From the NCBI GenBank assembly GCA_007131125.1, contig SLRE01000219.1, positions 1-9,473 on the forward strand: a stretch of 9,473 bases of DNA. The letters are read 5' to 3'. Below are positions 1 to 5,781 of the stretch, in pieces. The notes under the pieces are model-generated. The model ran no database searches. It worked only from the letters and a program-made list of their open reading frames with translations, and was not told where the DNA came from. The stretch comes from Bacteroidales bacterium (GTDB taxonomy: Bacteria > Bacteroidota > Bacteroidia > Bacteroidales > UBA7960). Made by a program: the position numbers and the translations under genes. The number at the start of each line of letters is the position of its first letter. Position 1 is the first letter of the stretch.

Positions 1-217
1 AACCGTTCAGTAATTCCCTGGCAATATGCTGAGTTTGTTTGTTGAATATTTCCTGTTCAGCGCGGGTCAGGTAATATTCGGGCATGTGCATAATTTCCCG
101 GAAGATTTTGCTCCCTTCCTCATCATAAAAATATTTGGGATGCAGGGATTTTTTCCGGGCCGAAAGCCCTTTCAGGGTGTCCTTTGCAAAATCCGTTAGC
201 TGGGTTTTAGTTGGCAT
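1..217 (-). CDS. egtD: EgtD-like L-histidine N-alpha-methyltransferase, N-terminal part only
   Basis: The gene runs off the left edge; 72 complete N-terminal codons are visible, starting at the ATG complementary to 215-217. The translation contains KYFYDEEGSKIF followed by MPEYYLTRAEQEIF (about residues 30-60). This is the conserved opening of the Methyltransf_33/EgtD family: KWFYD..GS..F, then a PEYY.TR.E segment. Family members use S-adenosylmethionine to trimethylate the histidine alpha-amino group, the first step to ergothioneine or related thio-histidine betaines in the cytoplasm. The SAM-binding Rossmann core and the histidine-binding residues lie outside the window, so substrate identity cannot be confirmed; some family members methylate other substrates or have unknown roles. 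There is no Shine-Dalgarno sequence, and the leader is very AT-rich with a 7-bp inverted repeat (ATTCAAA at 219-225, TTTGAAT at 233-239). The gene is divergent from the dehydrogenase gene. A partner such as egtB, if present, would lie to the left. Confidence 0.8.
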   Translation of the reverse strand, partial: MPTKTQLTDFAKDTLKGLSARKKSLHPKYFYDEEGSKIFREIMHMPEYYLTRAEQEIFNKQTQHIARELLNG

Positions 218-356
218 AATTCAAAAAATTAATTTGAATAAAACGGATTACATATTCTAACAAATAAATTCTAATATTGATTGAATTAGGGGAAATTTTT
301 TATAAAAAATCCTCACACAAAAAAAACAACAAGTGAAGGGGTGTTTGTTGGCAAAC

Positions 357-390
357 TTTTTTGCAGTCAGGGAGGGACTTCCGCAAAAAA
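357..390. repeat. Inverted repeat in the egtD-ldhA intergenic region
   Basis: TTTTTTGC (357-364) pairs with GCAAAAAA (383-390). Inside it, AGTC (365-368) pairs with GACT (376-379) around a 7-nt purine-rich loop, with a 3-nt bulge (380-382). A smaller hairpin, GTTTG/CAAAC (343-347 and 352-356), ends directly on the same T-run. T-run-first and A-run-last is the reverse of an intrinsic terminator, so this is not called as one; the small hairpin plus T6 could act as a weak plus-strand terminator. Otherwise the 218-459 region holds only AT-rich DNA and the promoter/operator candidate described separately. Confidence 0.35.
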
Positions 391-425
391 AAATTCTCCG
401 GACAAAACAATTAGTGGTCGTTTAC

Positions 426-445
426 TTGTTACTATATTTTAACAA
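426..445 (+). promoter_or_regulatory. Candidate promoter -7 element inside a Rex-like inverted repeat
   Basis: TTGTTA (426-431) and TAACAA (440-445) form a perfect 6-bp inverted repeat around an 8-nt AT-rich spacer, 15-34 bp ahead of the D-lactate dehydrogenase start. The spacer contains TATATTTT (433-440), which matches the Bacteroidota -7 consensus TAnnTTTG in 7 of 8 positions. Only a poor -33 (TTA at 411-413, 19-nt spacing) is visible. The half-sites equal those of the redox repressor Rex (TTGTTAANNNNTTAACAA), which often controls NADH-consuming fermentation genes. The usual spacer between these half-sites is 6 nt, not 8, so Rex control is only a hypothesis. Confidence 0.35.
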
Positions 446-459
446 CTAAATAAAAGCTT

Positions 460-1470
460 ATGGCCCGAATTGCATTTTTTTCCACCCAAAACTATGATCG
501 GCAGTTTTTTGAAAGCCAAAACAGCAAACACCGGTTTGAGTTTTTTGAAAACAGGCTTAAAAGCAAAACTGTAGACCTGGCAAGAGATTTTGACGGGGTT
601 TGCGTGTTTGTAAACGACCGCCTTGATGAAGAAGTCCTGAAAGCACTTGCTGAGGTTGGTGTAAAGCTGGTAGCATTGCGATGTGCCGGTTTTAATAATG
701 TTGATCTGAAAGCTGCCGAGAACAACGGAATAAGGGTTATGCGGGTACCGGCCTATTCTCCGCAGGCCATTGCCGAGCATGCACTTGCCCTAATCATGAC
801 CCTATCCAGAAGAACCCATAAAGCCTATAACAGGGTCCGTGATGGCAACTTTTCCCTGGAGCGTCTGATGGGCTTTACCATATACGGAAAGACCACCGGG
901 GTGATTGGCACCGGGCAGATCGGCCGTGCCTTTTGCAATATCATGCTCGGGCTTGGTACCCGCGTGATTGCTTACGACAAATATCCTTCTGAAGAAATGA
1001 TAAAAAAAGGGGTGGAATACATGGAACTGGACCAGGTGCTTGCCCAAAGCGATATTCTGAGCCTGCATTGTCCCCTTACTCCCGAAACCCATCACCTGAT
1101 CAATAAAGATACCCTTCAGAAGATGAAAAAGGGTGCCATGCTGGTCAATACCGGGAGGGGAAAACTGGTGAATACCGCGGCAGTGATCAACTCTTTGAAA
1201 GAGGAGCATCTTGGCTCATTGGCCATTGACGTTTACGAAGAAGAAGAGAAACTCTTTTTCCGCGATTTGTCCGATTATGTGATCCGTGATGATCAGATTG
1301 CCCAGCTGATGATTTTTCCCAATGTGCTGATCACTGCCCACCAGGGCTTTTTCACCAAAGAAAGTATGGAGGAGATCACCCGCATCACCATGAAAAATTT
1401 TGACGACTTTGAGCAGGGCAAGGACTCTGAAAATGATGTCAATTGCAAGCTGATCAAGGATTGCGGGTAA
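460..1470 (+). CDS. ldhA: D-lactate dehydrogenase (LdhA-type D-2-hydroxyacid dehydrogenase)
   Basis: A cytoplasmic NAD-dependent enzyme that interconverts pyruvate and D-lactate, usually to reoxidise NADH during fermentation. The 336-residue protein is close to the 329 residues of E. coli LdhA and follows it throughout, including FVND, the LRCAGFNNVDL active-site segment (R74), VRVPAYSP-like and AEHA motifs, NFSLE and GFT.YGKT. The NAD-binding glycine motif GTGQIG is at 150-155, with Asp173 after the second strand as the probable NAD-selecting acid. The catalytic triad is intact with the family spacing: R233 in NTGRG, E262 in DVYEEEE and H294 in TAHQGFF. HCPLTPET (203-210) is also typical. 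The start at 460 gives the canonical N-terminus (M-A-R-I-A-F-F-S-T) with no Shine-Dalgarno sequence. The gene appears monocistronic: it is followed by a hairpin, and the next gene has its own promoter. The family also contains other 2-hydroxyacid dehydrogenases, but the LdhA-subgroup match is strong. Confidence 0.93.
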   Translation: MARIAFFSTQNYDRQFFESQNSKHRFEFFENRLKSKTVDLARDFDGVCVFVNDRLDEEVLKALAEVGVKLVALRCAGFNNVDLKAAENNGIRVMRVPAYSPQAIAEHALALIMTLSRRTHKAYNRVRDGNFSLERLMGFTIYGKTTGVIGTGQIGRAFCNIMLGLGTRVIAYDKYPSEEMIKKGVEYMELDQVLAQSDILSLHCPLTPETHHLINKDTLQKMKKGAMLVNTGRGKLVNTAAVINSLKEEHLGSLAIDVYEEEEKLFFRDLSDYVIRDDQIAQLMIFPNVLITAHQGFFTKESMEEITRITMKNFDDFEQGKDSENDVNCKLIKDCG

Positions 1471-1491
1471 AAGTTTTTAATTGTTACTAAA

Positions 1492-1525
1492 GGCTTCCGG
1501 GGGGGATTGCCGCCTCCCGGAAGTT
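1492..1525 (+). terminator. Hairpin after the D-lactate dehydrogenase gene, probable terminator
   Basis: Twenty-one bases after the stop codon, an 11-bp G+C-rich stem (1494-1504 with 1513-1523, one G-T pair) closes an 8-nt loop. Two more G-T pairs can extend the base. The hairpin is strong, but only a short T-containing tail (TTCCACATTTTC) follows, so termination may be partial or may need other factors. Confidence 0.6.
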
Positions 1526-1562
1526 CCACATTTTCGACCGTTTGTTCCTGTAAAGATTGTCC

Positions 1563-1593
1563 TTGCATATCCATCCGATTATTCATAGTTTTG
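1563..1593 (+). promoter_or_regulatory. Bacteroidota-type promoter of the mltF-like gene
   Basis: TAGTTTTG (1586-1593) matches the -7 consensus TAnnTTTG exactly. TTG (1563-1565) lies 20 nt upstream, as expected for the -33 element. Transcription would start near 1600, giving a leader of about 22 nt before the ATG at 1622. The position between the ldhA hairpin and the next gene supports separate transcription. Confidence 0.6.
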
Positions 1594-1621
1594 GTTGTTG
1601 TAAAAACCAAATCCGTCGGTC

Positions 1622-3046
1622 ATGGGTAAACTTCTAAACAATTTTTTATCCCTTTCCATCCTTGCTTTACTTTTCCTTTCTGCCGGTTGTGATCGGGCAA
1701 TGAAGGATAGAGAAAGAAAAGATGACTTTCCTGAAATCCGTGAGAGGGGAAAAATAATCGCCATTACCAGCTACAGCCCCATTTCATACTTTATCTACCA
1801 TGGGGAGCCCATGGGCTATGAATATGAACTGCTGCAAATGCTTGGAGAGCATTTGAATATGCCTGTGGATATTAAACTTGCCAGGGATTTTGAAGAAATG
1901 ATGGAAATGCTGGAAAAAGGGGAGGGCGACCTGATTGCCTATGGGCTGACTGTGACATCTGAACGCCGGAAGCGACTGGCTTTCACAGAACCCATGAATG
2001 TGACCCGGCAGGTGCTGGTGCAGCGAAAACCCAAAAACTGGAGGCGCATGCGCCTGCATGAAATTGAAAATTTGTTGATTCGCAGTCCCCTTGAGCTAGG
2101 AGGCCAAACCATTCATGTTCGCAGGGGATCGGCTTACGTGAGCAGGCTTCGCAACCTGGCACTCGAAATCGGGCAGGATATCAACATTGTTGAGGCTCCG
2201 GGAGATGTTACCACGGAAGAACTCATTCACCTGGTGGCACAGGATTCCATAGCCCTTACTGTTTCCGACGAGAACATTGCCCAGATTCAGTCGGCTTATT
2301 ACCAGGACCTGGATATAGCTACCCCGGTAAGCTTGCCCCAGCAAACAGCATGGGCCGTCAGACAAACCTCACCCATGCTTTTGGATACCATCAACCAATG
2401 GTTGACAGAAGCACAAAACCATGCAGATTATTACGTGATCTACAACAAATATTACAAAAACAGGCAGGCTTTCCGCTCCCGCTATGCCAGCGAGTATTTT
2501 CCCATCACCGGGGGAACCATTTCTCCTTATGACGAATTGCTGCAGGAAGTGGCTGAAGAAATTGGCTGGGATTGGCGCAAACTGGCGGCACTGGTTTACC
2601 GGGAATCACAGTTTAACCCCCGGGCCCGCTCCTGGGCTGGCGCTGTGGGCTTGATGCAACTTATGCCACGCACCGCAAGAGAGTTTGGTGCGGCAGATCC
2701 TTTAAATCCGGAACAGAATATCAGGGCCGGGGCGAACTTTATTCAATGGCTTGAAGAATACTGGCAACGGCATATTGAAGACGAAGAGGAGCGCATGAGG
2801 TTTGTGATGGCTTCCTACAATGTGGGGCATGGGCATGTGCAGGACGCCCGGCGACTAGCAGAGGCTTTTGATGCCGATCCCAATATTTGGGAGGGTAATG
2901 TGGAAAGGTTTATGCTGAAAAAATCAAACCCCGAATATTACAACCTTGAAATTGTGAACTTCGGATATGCAACAGGCCTTGAGCCGGTAACTTATGTGAA
3001 AACGATCTTTAACCTGTTTGAGCATTACCAGAAGTTTGTGGATTAA
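1622..3046 (+). CDS. mltF: MltF-like membrane-bound lytic murein transglycosylase (SBP_bac_3 + SLT lipoprotein)
   Basis: A predicted envelope lipoprotein that cleaves peptidoglycan between MurNAc and GlcNAc, forming 1,6-anhydro-MurNAc. The 474-residue protein starts with a hydrophobic signal and a relaxed lipobox (LSAG before C23). It then has a periplasmic substrate-binding-protein-type domain (about 42-280; IAITSYSPISYF, GYEYELL, DLIAYGLTVT, F.EP) and a C-terminal SLT lysozyme-like domain (about 303-465). The catalytic glutamate is E328 in YRESQFNP. GLMQLMP (343-349) and ASYNVGHGHV (397-406) are the other SLT hallmarks. Domain order and size match E. coli MltF (518 residues), in which the first domain modulates the enzyme. 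Acidic and basic residues follow the lipidated Cys (DRAMKDRERKDD), which could matter for surface versus periplasmic placement, but this is not decisive. The gene converges on the minus-strand propeller gene. A decayed copy of its last codons is found at 5647-5669. Confidence 0.9.
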   Translation: MGKLLNNFLSLSILALLFLSAGCDRAMKDRERKDDFPEIRERGKIIAITSYSPISYFIYHGEPMGYEYELLQMLGEHLNMPVDIKLARDFEEMMEMLEKGEGDLIAYGLTVTSERRKRLAFTEPMNVTRQVLVQRKPKNWRRMRLHEIENLLIRSPLELGGQTIHVRRGSAYVSRLRNLALEIGQDINIVEAPGDVTTEELIHLVAQDSIALTVSDENIAQIQSAYYQDLDIATPVSLPQQTAWAVRQTSPMLLDTINQWLTEAQNHADYYVIYNKYYKNRQAFRSRYASEYFPITGGTISPYDELLQEVAEEIGWDWRKLAALVYRESQFNPRARSWAGAVGLMQLMPRTAREFGAADPLNPEQNIRAGANFIQWLEEYWQRHIEDEEERMRFVMASYNVGHGHVQDARRLAEAFDADPNIWEGNVERFMLKKSNPEYYNLEIVNFGYATGLEPVTYVKTIFNLFEHYQKFVD

Positions 3047-3065
3047 TGGGCTGCTGCATAGAAAA

Positions 3066-3124
3066 CCACGGTAAGCTGAAATGAAAAACTGAATACACTT
3101 TGTCTTCATTCCAGCATACCGTGG
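3066..3124 (-). terminator. Hairpin terminator of propeller gene copy A
   Basis: Two 20-nt arms (3066-3085 and 3105-3124) are complementary at 18 of 20 positions around a 19-nt loop. On the minus strand the hairpin starts about 33 nt after the stop codon of copy A and is followed by U4 and then C, so the U-tract is short. The same hairpin follows copy B at 5688-5747. It also lies 20 nt after the convergent mltF-like gene. Confidence 0.7.
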
Positions 3125-3157
3125 CTATAAAAAGCAGATTTCCTTTACTGGTTTAAT

Positions 3158-5251
3158 TTATTGAATGATCACCTTTTTAACTGCTCTCTGGTCTTTGGTT
3201 GCAATCTCCAGGAAATAGACTCCGGGTTTAAGGCTTCTACCTCCAAGGTCAAGGTTTATCTCATTTTCTCCTGCAGGAATACTTTCAACTTCCCGGATCA
3301 GGACAGTTTCACCTGAAGTATTGGTCAGTCTGATATTGACATTTGCCGGAGCCCCGGCCGCAAATCGCAGTGTTATCTGTTCGGTTGCAGGGTTGGGGAA
3401 AAGGCTCACCTGCCTTTCAAGGTTTTCCGGGGTTTCAACAAATGTATCGTTGAGACCTTCCCCTGAAAGGGAAACCTCTGCCTCTGCTGCATTGGACGCA
3501 TTGCTTGTGATGATCAGGGTTGCAGAATACTCCCTTCCTTCTTCGGGAGAAAACCACAGGTCCAATTGCTTTTCCTGATCTGCTTCCACAATTATTGGCA
3601 GGTCGGCCTCAAATCCGAAAAAGCCGGGATCATCCCCTGTTATCTCCAATGCGGTAATTTCAAGATCGATGTTGCCGCTGTTATGGATCTCCAATACAGC
3701 ATATGAGGTATCACCTATGTCAGTTTCTTCAAATTGTAAGGCTGCCTCCACATCAATAATGGCTTCGTAAATTGCTCCCGTTCCGCTGAGGCTGATTTCC
3801 ACTTCCGGATCGTTGGCCGCATCGCTCAAAATGGTCAGGGTCTCTTCATATAATACGGGCTCTTCCGGGATGAACATAACGGGCACCACCAGGTTGCCAT
3901 AAGGAGGCACATTGGTTGGTCCGTCAATGGGTGAGAAAAACACATCGTCGGAAAACTGTAAATCCTGAATATTCAGCTCCACAGGGCCCTGATTGTATAT
4001 GGTGAGGTTCATTTCTTTGGATTCATTCACCTCAACGGTTCCAAAGCTAAGACTTGAAGGGGTTACTTCAATAATGGGTTCTTCATCGGCATAGAGGAGA
4101 CCTCGTTTCATAAAGATGTCGCAGACAATATCACCGTCCCTTGACGCGGAAGGGGCATAAAAAGCGGCTACATCCCCATCGCCCCTGGCTGCCACCGAGC
4201 TGGAGTTTCGCAAAAGGTAAAGGTCTTCGGGGTCGTCCCAGATCAGGCGGGGCTCTTCAAACACCCCTTCAAAGCCCACCACAAGGAAAAACCCGATAGG
4301 GTTGCCGGAGACACTGTTCTGGTAGGTAAAGTAAAATCTTCCTTCATCATCCACGTCTACTGTGCGGTAAAAGGCCGGGTTGCCGATATCCGGGGGCGTC
4401 GCATTCACTGGCGTGCTGAATCCCTCAGCATCCCTGGTAAGATAGATGATGCGATTGTCAGAACTCCTGCGAGCAATAATATGCAGTTTATCCTCATCAT
4501 CAATGGTCATTGCAGGGTATTCAATGGTTTCGGTAACTGGCGTGGTTTCTTCCTGCATGCTGCCGGAAGTATCGTTGAAGTATCTCAGATTTCCGCCCCA
4601 TACGCTTCCATCCCTGAAAATAACATGGGCATGGTTGTCGCTGTCAACCACCACCCTGATATCATTTTCGCTGGAGGTATCTGAGGTTGTGGTACCAAGC
4701 TGCGTGGGTGTTCCAATGGTTTCGGTGTCAATGTCATAAGTAACGTGGTAAGTATAGTCAGGTACGTCTGAAACGAAACTGAAATAAACAAAATGCACCA
4801 CATTGTCGGAACCAATGGCTATATTGGGTGTGGCTTTATTGTTTCCGGAAGTGATCCAGACGGGATCGGAGAATTCCCCGTTTTCTTTTTGCTGGTAAAC
4901 CAGCTGGAAATTGTTGCTGTCATCTCGCTGGATGTAAACCATGTGCAGGACTCCTTCATCGTCAAAAACAAAGGAAGAATAGTTGTTATCCACTCCTGTA
5001 TCGGTAACCTGGGTAGTAACAAACTCCCCGCTTTCATCGGTAACATAATAGATGTTCCTTGTATGGCTGTCGGTACCAAACTGCCCGGTATATGTAATGT
5101 GCAGGTTGCCATCCTCGTCAAACTGCACCCATTGGCGGTTGTTAAACCGGTCATTATAGGCAATGGTATCTTCAGGAAAAGGCAAAGGCTCAGCCATCAA
5201 AAGGGCCGCAGGTAAAAAAAACAAACAAAACAGAGTAAAAATTTTCTTCAT
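3158..5251 (-). CDS. T9SS-exported protein, copy A: predicted seven-bladed beta-propeller, two Ig-like repeats, type A sorting domain
   Basis: This 697-residue protein has a Sec signal peptide (cleavage probably after LLMA, residue 20). Residues about 30-385 carry a motif repeating about every 50 residues, D-x-[DN]-[GD]-x-x-H followed by hydrophobics and Tyr (near 45, 97, 147, 203, 251, 301, 356). This predicts a seven-bladed beta-propeller, as in BNR/sialidase-like folds; no complete catalytic sialidase set was recognised. Two Ig-like repeats follow (about 391-492 and 493-599) with the choice-of-anchor-D/ASH pattern: FGTVEVNES, a Pro-rich centre, F.PEE, SDAANDPEVEISLSGTG. Residues about 616-697 form a T9SS type A sorting domain (SLFPNPATEQI, LKPGVYFLEI, terminal KKVIIQ), so secretion through the outer membrane and surface attachment or release are expected. 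Ligand and function are unknown. Compared with copy B it lacks one 107-residue repeat. It has its own promoter and terminator. ATG 5251 begins a clean signal peptide. Confidence 0.88.
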   Translation of the reverse strand: MKKIFTLFCLFFLPAALLMAEPLPFPEDTIAYNDRFNNRQWVQFDEDGNLHITYTGQFGTDSHTRNIYYVTDESGEFVTTQVTDTGVDNNYSSFVFDDEGVLHMVYIQRDDSNNFQLVYQQKENGEFSDPVWITSGNNKATPNIAIGSDNVVHFVYFSFVSDVPDYTYHVTYDIDTETIGTPTQLGTTTSDTSSENDIRVVVDSDNHAHVIFRDGSVWGGNLRYFNDTSGSMQEETTPVTETIEYPAMTIDDEDKLHIIARRSSDNRIIYLTRDAEGFSTPVNATPPDIGNPAFYRTVDVDDEGRFYFTYQNSVSGNPIGFFLVVGFEGVFEEPRLIWDDPEDLYLLRNSSSVAARGDGDVAAFYAPSASRDGDIVCDIFMKRGLLYADEEPIIEVTPSSLSFGTVEVNESKEMNLTIYNQGPVELNIQDLQFSDDVFFSPIDGPTNVPPYGNLVVPVMFIPEEPVLYEETLTILSDAANDPEVEISLSGTGAIYEAIIDVEAALQFEETDIGDTSYAVLEIHNSGNIDLEITALEITGDDPGFFGFEADLPIIVEADQEKQLDLWFSPEEGREYSATLIITSNASNAAEAEVSLSGEGLNDTFVETPENLERQVSLFPNPATEQITLRFAAGAPANVNIRLTNTSGETVLIREVESIPAGENEINLDLGGRSLKPGVYFLEIATKDQRAVKKVIIQ
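3750..3826. repeat. 77-bp inter-domain repeat, single copy in copy A
   Basis: This segment encodes the junction between the two Ig-like repeats (SDAANDPEVEISLSGTG, then AIYEAIIDV). It is nearly identical to both copies in copy B (6374-6450 and 6695-6771). Having one copy here and two there, 321 bp apart, is the footprint expected when one repeat unit is gained or lost by recombination or slippage. Confidence 0.8.
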
Positions 5252-5299
5252 AACGGTAATGGGTTTTGGTAGTTAGTAATTAGTATTGGGTTCACCAGG

Positions 5300-5330
5300 G
5301 CAAATTAGGAATTTTTTACATGAACTGCAA
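5300..5330 (-). promoter_or_regulatory. Predicted promoter of propeller gene copy A
   Basis: On the minus strand, TTG (complement of 5328-5330, within TTTTTGCAGTTCAT) is followed after 20 nt by TAATTTGC (5300-5307). The equivalent sequence upstream of copy B keeps the TTGCAGTTCAT block, the 20-nt spacing and the TAATTT core. The -7 element is imperfect (TAnTTTG or TAATTTGC, against TAnnTTTG). The expected leader is about 40 nt, with no Shine-Dalgarno sequence before the ATG. Confidence 0.5.
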
Positions 5331-5500
5331 AAATTTATGAGGTTTCTTGTTAAATATCAGGATGTTAAATAGAAGATCAGATCAGGGAATTACCACAAGA
5401 ATACCAGATTTTAATCCAAACAAAGGGTTCGTTAAGGCAAACCAAAAGAAAAAAGAATAAACCAATTGCGATGGGGGTTCTGTGGGGCAGGGAAGGAGCT

Positions 5501-5633
5501 TAGCTGTGGGTTTCAGAAAGGGACCAAAGGAGTTGATGAAGATGTCTCTTCAGGCATTTTTGTTATGGCCTCCCCCCGGAAACTCTTTTCTAATCCTAAA
5601 AGGCTGTTTATCATAGATTAAAAAATCAACCTG
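5501..5633 (-). pseudogene. Decayed 3' end of the alpha/beta hydrolase gene
   Basis: On the minus strand this stretch encodes RKEFPGGGHNKNA, then a stop, then RDIFINSFGPFL. The intact hydrolase at 8438-9373 ends TKEFPGEGHNENAWRDRLHHPLLFLL. The Trp codon TGG has become TGA (complement of 5550-5552). Alignment continues past the position of the hydrolase stop codon (about 5501) into the shared 3' flank. The match is clear from about 5501 to 5600; a further possible match (QVD codons at 5625-5633) needs a small gap. The nucleophile region is absent, so it is a remnant, not a gene. This accounts for much of the 530-bp spacer between the two propeller genes; the rest is promoter, terminator and low-complexity DNA. 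Confidence 0.8.
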
Positions 5634-5646
5634 GGTGATTAGCATA

Positions 5647-5669
5647 AAAACGATATTTTGTGGATTGGT
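5647..5669 (+). pseudogene. Relic of the mltF 3' end at the duplication junction
   Basis: TTTGTGGATT (5657-5666) is identical to the last codons of the mltF-like gene (3035-3044). It lies exactly 21 nt from the start of the hairpin terminator, as in the original. AAAACGAT (5647-5654) matches 2999-3006, which implies a 26-bp internal deletion here. The stop codon TAA corresponds to TGG. The relic is short, but the fixed distance to the shared hairpin makes chance unlikely. Confidence 0.6.
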
Positions 5670-5687
5670 CTTCAAGCCCAAAAAAAA

Positions 5688-5747
5688 CCACGGCAAGCTG
5701 CAATGAAAAACTACAACACAGCTTTTTTCCATTTCAGCATACCGTGG
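5688..5747 (-). terminator. Rho-independent terminator of propeller gene copy B
   Basis: On the minus strand, arms 5728-5747 and 5688-5707 pair imperfectly (about 16 of 20). The hairpin is followed directly by U8 (complement of A-run 5680-5687). It lies about 34 nt after the copy B stop codon and is the paralogue of the hairpin at 3066-3124, with a much better U-tract. Confidence 0.75.
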
Positions 5748-5781
5748 CTATAATAAGCAGGTTTCCCGTTGAGGGTTTAAA

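Larger units (their letters stand above)
2999..5633. repeat. Tandem duplication, unit A
   Basis: This unit contains the last codons of the mltF-like gene, the hairpin terminator, propeller gene copy A, its promoter and a decayed 3' end of the hydrolase gene. It matches 5647-8581 in the same order and orientation. Outer limits are approximate: AAAACGAT and TTTGTGGATT anchor the left end, and the hydrolase-like segment anchors the right. It is shorter than unit B mostly because copy A lacks one 321-bp repeat. Confidence 0.75.

Noticed and set aside
2350..2532. Small plus-strand frame inside the mltF-like gene
   Set aside because: Out-of-frame overlap with a strongly supported coding region; no motif or start signal.
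3066..3124. Hairpin shared with 5688-5747 considered as a mobile repeat (REP/MITE-like)
   Set aside because: Both copies sit at the same place within a duplicated unit, directly after a stop codon, and are followed by U-tracts on that strand. Terminators copied with the unit explain them better.
3321..3578. Plus-strand frame opposite the sorting domain of copy A (similar frame at 5879-6394)
   Set aside because: A shadow of the well-supported minus-strand genes, repeated because of the duplication.
4793..5215. Plus-strand open frame antisense to copy A, with a similar antisense frame at 7711-8163 in copy B
   Set aside because: They resemble each other only because the underlying sense genes are duplicated. 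The sense frames carry a signal peptide, repeats and a sorting domain, whereas the antisense frames have no recognisable features.
5550..5732. Apparent 60-codon minus-strand gene in the spacer
   Set aside because: Its C-terminal end is the decayed hydrolase relic, and its N-terminal part is read antisense through the mltF relic and into the terminator hairpin. No independent coding signal.
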